Positions 1-8,819 of a stretch of 64,000 nt of DNA are shown piece by piece (the stretch's first letter is position 1; each line of letters opens with the position of its first letter). The DNA is taken from assembly GCF_018729455.1 (NCBI RefSeq), contig NZ_JAHHZF010000004.1, positions 186,001 to 250,000 of the forward strand. The letters run 5' to 3'. The translations under genes and the position numbers were made by a program. This stretch comes from Prosthecodimorpha staleyi. GTDB lineage: Bacteria > Pseudomonadota > Alphaproteobacteria > Rhizobiales > Ancalomicrobiaceae. The notes beneath the pieces are model-generated. The model did no database searches. It had not been told where the DNA came from and saw only the letters and a list, made by a program, of their open reading frames with translations.

Positions 1-229
1 CGATCACGCCGCCACCACCCACCGACCGGGGCGCCTCCCAGCCGATTGGAGGCGGCCGCGGTGTCCGTCCCCTGGCGGAAGGACCGGGGAAGGCCGATCA
101 TGAGTTTCGAAGAGGGCTTGCCGGCCCGGCGGACGGTCCGTCCGAAGCGGCTGCAGGTCCCGGATACCAACGCTTGCTCTCATGTTCCGGGACGCCCTGC
201 GGCCCCGGCCAACAGACGGAACCACGGCC

Positions 230-727
230 ATGGCCCATCGTCCCAGCGATCCCGAAACGCCCCGCGCCGCCACGCGGCCCCGCTCGGCGCCCGGCGGCGC
301 CACTCTGCTGACCGGCCTGATGCTCGTCTCCAGCGGCATGGCGCCGGCCACCATGGCCCTGACGATCGGGCTGGCCACGACGCCGGCCTCGGCCCAGCTC
401 GCGATCGCACCAGAGCAGCCCGCCTTCACGCCCTACGACCAGTCAATCATCGCGCGCAACAGCCTCCTGCGCGACGCGGTCGCGACCGATCCGTGGCTGG
501 TCCGCCGCACCCTGGACGGGCTCTACAAGGGCATGCCGGAGAGCCGCACGGCCCTGCCCGCACCGCCCCCGAGCGCCCGCGACATGAGCCTGGCGCCGCC
601 GCGCCTCGACCCGTCCAGCAATCCGGACCTGGTGCCGCTCGACCGCGCCTCGCCGGAAGCCGCCAACGACCTGTTCCAACTGCTCAAGAAGGTCGGCGCC
701 GGCAGCCCGACGACGCCGGCGAAGTAA
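230..727 (+). CDS. Hypothetical membrane-anchored or exported protein
   Basis: I do not recognise this family. The product (165 residues from this start) has an Arg/Pro-rich N-terminus, one hydrophobic stretch ending in Ala-Ser-Ala (about residues 25-58), then a soluble Pro-rich tail with short helices ending in Lys. The hydrophobic stretch could be a late signal peptide or a membrane anchor. An in-frame ATG at 182 would add 16 residues; I prefer 230 because a weak purine-rich site (ACGGA) lies nine bases upstream. Third codon positions are strongly GC-rich, as in real genes here. A good hairpin follows the stop, so it is probably monocistronic. Confidence 0.6.
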   Translation: MAHRPSDPETPRAATRPRSAPGGATLLTGLMLVSSGMAPATMALTIGLATTPASAQLAIAPEQPAFTPYDQSIIARNSLLRDAVATDPWLVRRTLDGLYKGMPESRTALPAPPPSARDMSLAPPRLDPSSNPDLVPLDRASPEAANDLFQLLKKVGAGSPTTPAK

Positions 728-759
728 TCCGTCGGCCGGAAGTCATCTGATCCTGGAAC

Positions 760-788
760 ACGGCCGTCCCGCCCGGGGCGGCCGTTTT
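760..788 (+). terminator. Rho-independent terminator
   Basis: An ACGGCC/GGCCGT stem with further G-C pairs inside is followed directly by TTTTC. It lies 33 bases after the stop of the preceding small gene. Confidence 0.65.
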
Positions 789-960
789 CACGTCGGCCGC
801 GCAAGCCCGCCCTCGGCTTTCGCTCCGTGCGGCGGAGGCTGGAGCCCTCCCATCCGATTGGCAGGCGGAGGCCTATCGGCAGCCAGGAGCACGGCGCAAG
901 GTGGTTTCACCCGAGGCGGCCGAGACCTTCGACCGCCAGAACCCGATCCAGGAGCCCGCC

Positions 961-1230
961 ATGACGTTCCGTGCCCTCGCCGCCCTCGCCCTGCTCGCCA
1001 CCGTCGCCGGCGCCTCCGCGGCGCGCGCCGAATCCTCCGGCACGCCGAACGACCTGACCGCCCCGGCGGCCCAGTCCGGCGAGGACCGCCTGCTGATCGT
1101 CAACGGCAATACCGGCCGGGTGATCTACGACGACGGCCGCGACGACCTCTTCTGCGTCACCCGCAAGGTCATCGCCGGCTACGACTATTACGGCCGCCCG
1201 ATCCTGCGCCGCACCATGAAGTGCCGCTGA
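961..1230 (+). CDS. Small secreted protein of unknown function
   Basis: An 89-residue product starts with a clear Sec signal peptide (about residues 1-22, ending Ala-Arg-Ala). The mature part holds two cysteines, one near the middle (FCVTRK) and one as the next-to-last residue (MKCR), which could form a disulfide in the periplasm. The ATG at 961 has an AGGAG site eight bases upstream; the frame stays open further upstream (to 901), but that would put 20 residues ahead of the signal peptide and is unlikely. No domain is recognised. The gene stands alone between two hairpins. Confidence 0.65.
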   Translation: MTFRALAALALLATVAGASAARAESSGTPNDLTAPAAQSGEDRLLIVNGNTGRVIYDDGRDDLFCVTRKVIAGYDYYGRPILRRTMKCR

Positions 1231-1316
1231 ACCGGCTACGCCGGCCGAAGGCCGCCACGCAGGCCGCCCCTACCGGCTGCCATCTCCGGACGGACCACTT
1301 CATCTTTGACCACCAG

Positions 1317-1347
1317 GGCCGCGATCTCCCACCCGGGAGACGCGGCC
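1317..1347 (+). terminator. Strong inverted repeat, probable terminator
   Basis: A 13-base-pair stem (GGCCGCG, a bulged A, then TCTCCC, matching GGGAGA CGCGGCC) is followed by TTCCT. The weak T-run makes this a less certain terminator. The rest of 1231-1570 holds no other recognisable gene. Confidence 0.45.
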
Positions 1348-1570
1348 TTCCTGCATGGTTATCCAACGAAGCGGATTTCCCTTGCCGGCAACAGGCGCTA
1401 GTCTCCGACCCCCGGAAGCCGCCGAGCCGGCATCCGGACTGGGAGAAGTGCCGTCATCGACCGACGCTCGGGTGCGCAGCCGCTGGCTTCGCGCCGGATA
1501 GGTCGTGACGGCCGTCATCGGACTGTCGCAGGCTCGCGCGATGGTCCGCAATGCCGGGGGGCGGGGACGC

Positions 1571-2644
1571 GTGTCGCGTATCGAAGTTCAGGAACTCACC
1601 AAGGTCTATGAGGGACGCAAGGCCGTCGCCGGGATTTCGTTCCGGGTCGAGGCCGGCGAACTCTGCGTGCTGCTCGGCCCGTCGGGCTGCGGCAAGTCGA
1701 CGACCCTGCGCCTGATCGCCGGCCTGGAAGATCCCGACGGCGGCACGATCCGGATCGCCGACCGCGAGGTCACCCATCTGGCGCCGAAGGACCGGCGCAT
1801 CTCGATGGTGTTCCAGTCCTACGCGCTGTTCCCGCATCTGTCGGTCGCCGACAACATCACCTTCGGGTTGGAGGTGCGCGGCGTCGCGAAGGCCGAACGC
1901 CGCGAGCGGCTCGGCAAGGTCGCCGCGCTGGTCGGGCTCACCGACTATCTGAAGCGCAAGCCCGCCCAGATGTCCGGCGGCCAGCGCCAGCGCGTCGCGC
2001 TCGCCCGGGCGATCATCGCCGAGCAGCCGGTCTGCCTGATGGACGAACCGCTGTCCAATCTCGACGCCAAGCTGCGCGGCGAGATGCGGGTCGAGATCCG
2101 CGCCCTGCAGCAGCGCCTCGGCCTGTCGATGATCTATGTGACCCATGACCAGATCGAGGCCATGACCATGGCCGACAAGGTCATCCTGATGAAGGACGGC
2201 CGGATCGAACAGGCCGGCACCCCCGCCGAGCTCTACGAGCGGCCCGCCACCACCTTCGCGGCCCGCTTCATCGGCGCGCCGGCCATGAACCTGATGCGCT
2301 TCGGCGGCGCCTCCGATCCGATCCTCGGCGTGCGTGCCGAGCATATGCGCCTCGGCCCGCCGACCGGCGACGCCCGCGACGCGACCGTGGCCAGCATCGA
2401 GTATCTCGGCGCCGACACCATCGTGGGCCTTGCCCGCACGCCCGGCGAGACCGTCGCGGTCAGGCTGCCGGGGCGCGCCGGCGTGCGCGTCGGAGAGCGC
2501 ACCGGCCTCGCCTGGGAGCCGGCTCACGAGCACCATTTCGACGGCGCCAGCGGGCGCCGGATCGAGTCCCCGCCGATCGGCAGACCGGCCCCGGCCGGCA
2601 TGCCGGCTTCGGCCGCCGCAATCCCGGAACCAACGAGCCCCTGA
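1571..2644 (+). CDS. ABC importer ATP-binding protein, UgpC/MalK type
   Basis: This is the nucleotide-binding subunit of a carbohydrate-uptake ABC transporter and should power the permease pair encoded downstream. The Walker A motif GPSGCGKS lies at residues 36-43, followed by a Q-loop (VFQSYALFP), the signature MSGGQRQR, Walker B (CLMDEP) and the switch histidine (VTHDQ). A C-terminal regulatory TOBE-like domain follows, then an unusual Pro/Ala-rich tail of about 30 residues. I chose GTG 1571 because family homology begins there; the frame is open from ATG 1505. It is the first gene of a four-gene operon. The substrate may be glycerol-3-phosphate or a sugar; sequence alone does not decide. 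Confidence 0.9.
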   Translation: MSRIEVQELTKVYEGRKAVAGISFRVEAGELCVLLGPSGCGKSTTLRLIAGLEDPDGGTIRIADREVTHLAPKDRRISMVFQSYALFPHLSVADNITFGLEVRGVAKAERRERLGKVAALVGLTDYLKRKPAQMSGGQRQRVALARAIIAEQPVCLMDEPLSNLDAKLRGEMRVEIRALQQRLGLSMIYVTHDQIEAMTMADKVILMKDGRIEQAGTPAELYERPATTFAARFIGAPAMNLMRFGGASDPILGVRAEHMRLGPPTGDARDATVASIEYLGADTIVGLARTPGETVAVRLPGRAGVRVGERTGLAWEPAHEHHFDGASGRRIESPPIGRPAPAGMPASAAAIPEPTSP

Positions 2645-2656
2645 GGAGAGACCGAC

Positions 2657-3943
2657 ATGAGGATGTCCCGACGCACCACGCTGGCCGCCACCGCGGCCCT
2701 GCTGCTCGGCTTCGCCGGCCCGGCGGCCGCCGACACCACGCTGACCTTCTACTATCCGGTCGCGGTCGGCGGCCCGGTGACCAAGATCGTCGACGGCATG
2801 GTCGCCGATTTCGAGAAGGACAATCCGGGCATCAAGGTGAAGGCGGTCTATTCCGGCTCCTACCAGGACACGATCGCCAAGATCCTGACCGCCGTGAAGG
2901 GCGGCGACGCGCCGTCGGTGGCGGTCGCGCTGTCGACCGACATGTTCACCCTGATCGACGAGGACGCGATTGTCCCGTTCGACGACCTCGTGTCGAAGGA
3001 CAAGGCCGCGACCTGGTTCAAGAGCTTCTATCCGGGCTTCATGGCCAACAGCCAGACCGGCGGCAAGACCTGGGGCATCCCGTTCCAGCGCTCGACCATC
3101 GTGCTCTACTGGAACAAGGAGGCCTTCAAGGAGGCCGGCCTCGACCCCGAGAAGGCGCCGCAGAGCTGGGACGAGATGCGCGCCATGGCGGCCAAGCTGA
3201 CCAAGCGCGACGCCGCCGGCGCCGTCACCCAGTGGGGCGTGTCGATCCCCTCCTCCGGCTTCCCCTACTGGCTGTTCCAGGGTCTGACCACGCCGAACGG
3301 TGCCATCCTCGCCAACGAGGCCGGCACGCAGGTCGCCTACGACAAGCCGGACGTCGTCGAGGCGCTGCAATACTGGATGGATCTCGCCCAGAAGGACAAG
3401 GTCCATCCGCCGGGCATCGTCGAATGGGGCACCACGCCGAAGGACTTCTTCGAGAAGAAGGTCGCCATGATGTGGACGACCACCGGCAACCTGACCAACG
3501 TCCGGACCAACGCCAAGTTTGACTTCGGCGTCGCCATGCTGCCGGCCAAGAAGAAGCGCGGCTCGCCGACCGGCGGCGGCAATTTCTACGTCTTCAAGGC
3601 GGCCTCGGCCGAACAGCAGAAGGCCGCCGCGCTCTTCGCCGACTGGATGACCAAGCCCGAGCGCGCCGCCCAGTGGTCGATCGCCACCGGCTATGTGGCG
3701 GTCTCCCCGGCTGCCTTCGAGACCAAGGCGATGAAGGACTATCTGGCCGGCTTCCCGGCCGCCGGCGTCGCCCGCGACCAGCTCGAACATGCCGTGGCCG
3801 AACTCTCGACCCACGACAATCAGCGCGTCGCCAAGGCGCTCAACGACAATCTGCAGGCCGCGCTGACCGGCACCAAGACCGCCGCGCAGGCCATGAAGGA
3901 CGCCCAGGCCGAGGCCGACCGCATCCTGAAGGCCTATAAGTGA
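2657..3943 (+). CDS. Extracellular solute-binding protein, UgpB-like
   Basis: This is the periplasmic binding protein of the importer. The 428-residue product starts with a signal peptide carrying a twin-arginine-like SRRTTL stretch and a cleavage site after PAAA (about residue 25), so export by Tat is possible but Sec cannot be excluded. The mature protein has the family-1 (maltose/UgpB) fold pattern, with a GGGNFYVFK segment typical of UgpB relatives and a Lys-rich amphipathic C-terminus. It starts 12 bases after the ATPase gene, with a good site (GAGGAGAG). A glycerol-3-phosphate or glycerophosphodiester ligand is the closest guess; no phosphodiesterase gene is adjacent. Confidence 0.88.
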   Translation: MRMSRRTTLAATAALLLGFAGPAAADTTLTFYYPVAVGGPVTKIVDGMVADFEKDNPGIKVKAVYSGSYQDTIAKILTAVKGGDAPSVAVALSTDMFTLIDEDAIVPFDDLVSKDKAATWFKSFYPGFMANSQTGGKTWGIPFQRSTIVLYWNKEAFKEAGLDPEKAPQSWDEMRAMAAKLTKRDAAGAVTQWGVSIPSSGFPYWLFQGLTTPNGAILANEAGTQVAYDKPDVVEALQYWMDLAQKDKVHPPGIVEWGTTPKDFFEKKVAMMWTTTGNLTNVRTNAKFDFGVAMLPAKKKRGSPTGGGNFYVFKAASAEQQKAAALFADWMTKPERAAQWSIATGYVAVSPAAFETKAMKDYLAGFPAAGVARDQLEHAVAELSTHDNQRVAKALNDNLQAALTGTKTAAQAMKDAQAEADRILKAYK

Positions 3944-4121
3944 TCGATCCGGCCGTGAGCGCCTGACGGCGGTCACGGTCCCCCGAGACGCGATGCCGGG
4001 GCCTCGGTTCCGGCATCGAACCCGCTCCGGTGCGGCCCGGCGATGCCGGTCTCACCGCCTTCCGGTCCCGGCCGCGGCCCGGGACGTTCCGCATCCGGCC
4101 GCCTTCGGAGCCTCGACACCG

Positions 4122-5015
4122 GTGTCCATCCCGTCCCCGAACCGATCGCTCGCCGCGCGCGCCGAACCCTGGCTGCTGCTGCTGCCGTCGATCGCCCTGT
4201 TCGCGACCTTCACCCATATCCCGATCGTCCGCACCGCGATCGACAGTTTCCATTCGACGCCGAAGGGCGCCCGTCCGTCGCGTTTCGTCGGCCTCGCCAA
4301 CTACGAGGACATGGCGGCCGACCCGATCTTCTGGAAGGCGCTGATCAACAACCTCGTCTATGCGCTCGGCACGATCCCGCTCTCGATCGCCCTGGCGCTC
4401 GCGATGGCGCTGTTCGTCAACGGGCGGATCGCCGGGCGCGGCCTGCTGCGCATGGCCTATTTCACCCCGACCGTGCTGCCGATGATCGCCGTCGCCAATA
4501 TCTGGCTGTTCTTCTATACGCCGCATTACGGCCTGCTCGACCAGATCGCCGGCCTGTTCGGCTTCGGCGCCACCAACTGGCTGGGCTCGCAGGCGACCGC
4601 CCTGCCGGCCGTCATGGTGGTGACGGTCTGGAAGGAGGCGGGCTTCTTCATGATCTTCTATCTCGCCGCCCTGCAGACCATCTCGCCGGACCTCAAGGAG
4701 GCCGCGGCCATCGAGGGCGCCTCGGACCTGACCGTGTTCCGGCGCATCACCTGGCCGCTCCTGATGCCGGTGACGCTGTTCATCCTGGTCAATGCCGTGA
4801 TCAACGCCTTCCGGATGGTCGACCACATCTTCATCCTGACCGGCGGCGGGCCGGACAATGCCACCAACGTGCTGCTGTTCCATCTCTATCAGGTCGGCTT
4901 CAAGTTCTGGGACCAGGGCTATGCCACCGCCCTGACCATCGTGCTGCTCGCCATCCTGTCGCTGATGGCGCTGGTCCAGTTCGTCGCCGCCGGCCGGCGG
5001 GTGCACTATCAATGA
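4122..5015 (+). CDS. ABC importer permease, UgpA/MalF type
   Basis: The first of two inner-membrane permease subunits, with six predicted membrane segments. The EAA loop that docks on the ATPase is visible as EAAAIEGASDLTVFRRITWPLLMP in the C-terminal half. GTG 4122 gives 297 residues, the usual family length, with a GGAG site upstream; a longer frame back to 3993 adds about 43 residues of Arg/Pro-rich sequence that looks non-coding. The 178-base gap after the binding-protein gene contains no other evident gene. Its stop overlaps the start of the second permease. Confidence 0.87.
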   Translation: MSIPSPNRSLAARAEPWLLLLPSIALFATFTHIPIVRTAIDSFHSTPKGARPSRFVGLANYEDMAADPIFWKALINNLVYALGTIPLSIALALAMALFVNGRIAGRGLLRMAYFTPTVLPMIAVANIWLFFYTPHYGLLDQIAGLFGFGATNWLGSQATALPAVMVVTVWKEAGFFMIFYLAALQTISPDLKEAAAIEGASDLTVFRRITWPLLMPVTLFILVNAVINAFRMVDHIFILTGGGPDNATNVLLFHLYQVGFKFWDQGYATALTIVLLAILSLMALVQFVAAGRRVHYQ

Positions 5016-5848
5016 GCGGGAGCCGGACCTCGATGCGCCGTCACGCCACCCGCGACCGTCTCGCCAGCGCGGGCGCCTGGGCGCTCGGTCTCGCCTGGCT
5101 GGCGCCGCTGCTCTACGCCGCCTGGACCGCCTTCCACGCGGCCGAATACGCGACCCGCTTCGATCTCCTGGCGCCGATGACGCTGGAGAATTTCGCCCGC
5201 GCCTGGGCGGCCGCGCCCTTCCCGCGCTACTTCCTCAACACCGTGCTGATCGTGGCGCTGATCGTCGGCGCGCAATGCATCCTTTGCACGCTCGCCGCCT
5301 ATGCCTTCGCGCGCTACCGCTTCCGCGGCCGCGATCTGGTCTTCGGCCTGGTCCTGCTCCAGTTGATGATCACGCCCGACATCCTGGCGGTCGTGAACTA
5401 CCGGACCATGCGGCTGATCGGGGCGGTCGACACCATCTGGGGCATCGCGCTGCCCTATCTGACCTCTGCCTTCGGCATCTTCCTGCTGCGCCAGACCTTC
5501 CTGACCGTGCCGAAGGAACTGGACGAGGCGGCGCGCATCGAGGGCTGCGGCTCGCTCGGCGTGCTCTGGCGGGTCTATGTGCCTGCCGCCCGGCCGATCT
5601 ACCTGGCCTACGGGCTGGTCCAGGTCAGCTACCACTGGAACAACTTCCTCTGGCCGCTGATCATCACCAATTCGGTCGAGACCCGCCCGCTGACGGTCGG
5701 CCTGTCGGTCTTCTCCTCGGTCGATCAGGGCATCGACTGGTCGGTCATCACCGCCGCGACGCTGATCACCTCCGGCCCGCTGCTGATCGCCTTCCTGATC
5801 TTCCAGCGCCAGTTCGTCCAATCCTTCATGCGCGCCGGCATCCGGTAA
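5012..5848 (+). CDS. ABC importer permease, UgpE/MalG type
   Basis: The second permease subunit, 278 residues with about six membrane segments. The docking loop EAARIEGCGSLGVLWRVYVPAARP is clear, and a hydrophobic FxRxFVQSFMRAGIR end is typical of MalG/UgpE relatives. The ATG overlaps the TGA of the preceding permease (ATGA), indicating translational coupling. It ends only seven bases before the end of the convergent kinase gene, leaving no room for a separate terminator. Confidence 0.88.
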   Translation: MSGSRTSMRRHATRDRLASAGAWALGLAWLAPLLYAAWTAFHAAEYATRFDLLAPMTLENFARAWAAAPFPRYFLNTVLIVALIVGAQCILCTLAAYAFARYRFRGRDLVFGLVLLQLMITPDILAVVNYRTMRLIGAVDTIWGIALPYLTSAFGIFLLRQTFLTVPKELDEAARIEGCGSLGVLWRVYVPAARPIYLAYGLVQVSYHWNNFLWPLIITNSVETRPLTVGLSVFSSVDQGIDWSVITAATLITSGPLLIAFLIFQRQFVQSFMRAGIR

Positions 5849-5855
5849 CGGCCCG

Positions 5856-6860
5856 TCAGATCGAGAAGCCGTTCTGGCGGGCGAGGTCGGCGAGGCTGGT
5901 CTCGGGGCGGGCGCCGAGATGGCCGATGATCTCGGCGGCAGCAAGGCCGCCGAATTCGGCGCACATCGCCGGTTCGTAGCCGCGCGCGAGGCCGAACATG
6001 AAGCCGGCGGCGTAGAGATCGCCGGCGCCGGTCGTGTCGAAGACCGTCTCGACCGGATGGGCCGGCACCGCCACCGTCGCGGCGGAGGTGACGACCAGCG
6101 AGCCGGCCTCCGACAGGGTGACGGCCGCCATGCGGGCATCCTCGCGCAGCGCCGCCAGCGCGGTGTCGAAATCGGCCGTCTGGTAGAGCGCATGCACCTC
6201 GGCCGCGTTGGCGAAGACCAGATCGACCGTGCCGGAGCGGATCAGCTCCAGGAACTCGGCGCGGAAGCGATCGACGCAGAAGGAATCCGACAGGGTCAGC
6301 GCGACCTGGCGGCCGGCCTCGTGGGCGATGTGCGCGGCGACCCGGAAGGCCTCCTTGGCGGCCGGCGGATCCCACAGATAGCCTTCCAGATAGGTGATGC
6401 CGGCGGCGCGCACGATCTCCGGATCGATGTCGTCGGGCGTCAGATGCGAGCAGGCGCCCAGATAGGTGTTCATGGTCCGCTCGCCGTCCGGCGTGACCAG
6501 GATCATCGAGCGGGCGGTCGGGGCGGCGCCGGTCGCCAGCGCCGGCGTGTCGAAATGGACGCCGACCGCGCGGATGTCGTGCCGGAACAGCCCGCCGAGT
6601 TCGTCCTCGGCCACCTTGCCGATGAAGGCCGCCCGGCCGCCGAAGGAGGCGACGCCGGTGGCGGTGTTGCCGGCGCAGCCGCCGGAAATGACCCGGGCCG
6701 GGCCCATATGGTCGTAGAGGCGCACCGCCTCGGCGGCATCGATCAGCCGCATCGAGCCCTTGGCCAGCCCCTCGCGGACCAGAAAGTCGTCGTCCGCCTG
6801 CGCGATCACGTCCACGATGGCGTTGCCGATGCCGAGAACGTCGAAGCGCGTATCCGTCAT
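5856..6860 (-). CDS. PfkB-family carbohydrate kinase, adenosine-kinase-like
   Basis: A 334-residue ribokinase/PfkB-family kinase. The N-terminal GGCAGNTATG substrate-binding stretch and the C-terminal DTTGAGDLYAAGF motif, which holds the catalytic Asp and the anion hole, are both intact. The overall pattern (VLGIGNAIVDV start, NTYLGA, SDSFCVDRF) resembles alphaproteobacterial proteins annotated as adenosine kinases, which phosphorylate adenosine to AMP with ATP. The start at 6860 matches where family similarity begins. It converges on the transporter operon and may be monocistronic. Substrate assignment within the family is uncertain. Confidence 0.85.
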   Translation of the reverse strand: MTDTRFDVLGIGNAIVDVIAQADDDFLVREGLAKGSMRLIDAAEAVRLYDHMGPARVISGGCAGNTATGVASFGGRAAFIGKVAEDELGGLFRHDIRAVGVHFDTPALATGAAPTARSMILVTPDGERTMNTYLGACSHLTPDDIDPEIVRAAGITYLEGYLWDPPAAKEAFRVAAHIAHEAGRQVALTLSDSFCVDRFRAEFLELIRSGTVDLVFANAAEVHALYQTADFDTALAALREDARMAAVTLSEAGSLVVTSAATVAVPAHPVETVFDTTGAGDLYAAGFMFGLARGYEPAMCAEFGGLAAAEIIGHLGARPETSLADLARQNGFSI

Positions 6861-7164
6861 GGAAAGGTCTTTCGGTAGAGGGGCTTGTCCGGCACCGGCC
6901 GGGGCGGATCGGGAGACGGGCCGGAGGGACGGGCGGCGGCCCGGGCGGCGGCCGGAAAGGGTGCCCTCCTCTAACGGAAAAGCCCCGTTGCGGCAACCGA
7001 GCCGCGGCCGGACCGGATCCGGGGCCTCACGACCAGGCCGGGCCGCCGACCGGACCTGGCTGGCCCGGCAACCGGGCCGGGCCGACACGCCTGTCGGGCT
7101 TGCCGCCTGATGGCCCCGGACTTATGTCGGGCAGGCCACCAACCGGTCCGGAGATCCGCCCCCG
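6861..7164. other. Intergenic region between divergent genes
   Basis: About 300 bases of GC-rich sequence with many short CCGG-rich repeats separate the divergent kinase and EI24-like genes. It must carry both promoters, but I see no convincing box, small gene or RNA. Confidence 0.4.
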
Positions 7165-7881
7165 ATGCCCATCGTCGCCGCCCTGCGGGCCTTCTCGGAC
7201 GTCTTCACGCCGCCCTTCCGCTCGGTTCTGATCCGCTCGCTCGCCATCTCGGTGCTGGTCCTGGCCGCGGTCTGGGCGGCCGGCACACGCGCCGTGGCGG
7301 CGCTGGCGGCCTGGTTCGCCACGACCCATCCGCTCGACTATCCCTGGTATGTCGATGCCTTCACGACGGTTTCGGGCTTTGTCTCCGGCTTGCTGATCTT
7401 CATCGGCCTCGCCTATCTGGTCGCACCGGTCTCGGCGATCGTGGCCGGCTTCTTCCTCGACGACGTGGCCGCGACGGTCGAGCACACGCACTATCCGGCC
7501 GATCCGCCCGGCCTGCCGGTGCCGCTCAGGGAATCGATCGGAGCGACCGTGAAATTCACCGCGCTGGTGATCGTCGTGAACCTGATCGCCTTCCTGCTCC
7601 TGCTGGTGCCGGGGATCAACCTGATCGCCTTCTTCGTCGGCAACGGCTACCTGCTCGGCCGCGAATATTTCCAGCTCGCCGCCGGCCGCCTGATGCCGCC
7701 GTCGGCGGCCGAGCAGCTGCGCGCACGCCATGCCGGCAGCGTCTTCATGGGCGGGCTCGCCATGGCCGGCCTGCTCGCCGTGCCGCTGCTCAACCTGATC
7801 ACGCCGCTGTTCGGCATCGCCCTGATGGTGCATCTGGTCAAGCGGCTGACGGGCGCGCGCACCCTCCCTGCGCCGCACTGA
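7165..7881 (+). CDS. EI24 / CysZ-like integral membrane protein
   Basis: A 238-residue inner-membrane protein with four or more hydrophobic segments and the family-typical NGYLLGREYFQLAA motif in the middle. Proteins of this EI24-domain family are often annotated as CysZ-like sulfate transport proteins, but sulfate transport is proven only for true CysZ; here there is no sulfur-assimilation neighbour to support it. The ATG at 7165 is chosen because the preceding in-frame sequence is not protein-like. It converges with the endonuclease III gene; their stop codons lie within one inverted repeat. Confidence 0.8.
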   Translation: MPIVAALRAFSDVFTPPFRSVLIRSLAISVLVLAAVWAAGTRAVAALAAWFATTHPLDYPWYVDAFTTVSGFVSGLLIFIGLAYLVAPVSAIVAGFFLDDVAATVEHTHYPADPPGLPVPLRESIGATVKFTALVIVVNLIAFLLLLVPGINLIAFFVGNGYLLGREYFQLAAGRLMPPSAAEQLRARHAGSVFMGGLAMAGLLAVPLLNLITPLFGIALMVHLVKRLTGARTLPAPH

Positions 7882-7907
7882 CCGATCGGACCCGAGCGTT
7901 CGGTCAG
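7878..7907. terminator. Inverted repeat spanning two convergent stop codons
   Basis: CTGACCGA (7878-7885) and TCGGTCAG (7900-7907) form a perfect eight-base-pair stem around a 14-base loop. The stem arms contain the TGA of the plus-strand gene and the TGA of the minus-strand gene. It could stop transcription in both directions, though it lacks a T-run. Confidence 0.4.
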
Positions 7908-8797
7908 GCCTCCGGCGCCGGCTCGGCGCCGCGCGGGTAGCCGGCCCGGGCGATCTCGAGCGGCAGCGGCACGGCATTGGTCTTCTCGTCGCTCCGGCAC
8001 AGATCGGCGATCACGCATTGCGCGCAATCCGGCTTGCGGGCCTTGCAGACATAGCGCCCGTGCAGGATCAGCCAGTGATGCGCGTGGCGCAGGAATTCGT
8101 CCGGGATCACCTTCAGAAGCGCGGCTTCGACCTCGTCGGGGGTCTTGCCCGGCGCCAGACGGAGCCGGTTGCCGAGCCGCAGGATATGGGTGTCGACCGC
8201 CAGCGTCGGCTGCCCGAAGGCGCCGTTCAGCACCACATTGGCGGTCTTGCGGCCGACCCCCGGCAGGCTGACCAGCGCGTCGCGGTCGGCCGGAACCTCG
8301 CCGCCGAAGCGGTCGAGCAGGGCCTGCGACAGCAGGATCGTGTTCTTGGCCTTGTTGCGGAAGAGGCCGATCGTCTTGATCAGGTCGCGCACGCGGTCCT
8401 CGCCGAGCGCGACCATCTTGGCCGGCGTATCGGCGAGCCGGAATAGTTCGCGCGTCGCCTTGTTGACCCCGACATCGGTCGCCTGGGCGGACAAGACCAC
8501 CGCGACCAGCAGCGTGAACGGGTTGACGTGATCGAGTTCGCCCTTCGGCTCCGGCGCCACGGCGCGAAAGCGCTCAAAGATGGTGCGGATTTCGTCGGCC
8601 GTATAGGATCCCACCGGCTTTCCGGCCGGAGCCTTCCGCGCCGCCGGCTTCGGCCGCATCGGCGCCGCCCGGGTCGTCGCGCCGGCCGGCTGGGCGGCCG
8701 ACGGCGCCTTCCCCGCAGGACGCGTGCCAGCCGGCTTTGCCGCTGGGCTACGGCTTTTCACGGATTTTTCCCTGGGCTTCTGCTGATCGGCGGCCAT
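7904..8797 (-). CDS. nth: Endonuclease III (DNA glycosylase/AP lyase)
   Basis: A base-excision repair enzyme that removes oxidised pyrimidines and cuts the abasic site. The helix-hairpin-helix LPGVGRKTANVV carries the catalytic Lys (residue 184) and VDTHI carries the catalytic Asp (202); their spacing of 18 equals that of the E. coli enzyme. The iron-sulfur cluster motif C-x6-C-x2-C-x5-C is complete near the C-terminus. The N-terminus carries an extra Lys/Pro/Ala-rich extension of about 60 residues, probably disordered. The start at 8797 is preferred over 8833, since the latter would overlap the divergent gene's start at 8820. Confidence 0.93.
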   Translation of the reverse strand: MAADQQKPREKSVKSRSPAAKPAGTRPAGKAPSAAQPAGATTRAAPMRPKPAARKAPAGKPVGSYTADEIRTIFERFRAVAPEPKGELDHVNPFTLLVAVVLSAQATDVGVNKATRELFRLADTPAKMVALGEDRVRDLIKTIGLFRNKAKNTILLSQALLDRFGGEVPADRDALVSLPGVGRKTANVVLNGAFGQPTLAVDTHILRLGNRLRLAPGKTPDEVEAALLKVIPDEFLRHAHHWLILHGRYVCKARKPDCAQCVIADLCRSDEKTNAVPLPLEIARAGYPRGAEPAPEA

Positions 8798-8819
8798 TTC
8801 GGATCTATACTCTCGCGGC

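Noticed and set aside
1454-3976. 840-residue minus-strand frame opposite the sugar transporter genes
   Set aside because: Gly/Arg/Asp-rich shadow without any motif; the plus-strand ATPase and binding-protein genes are clear.
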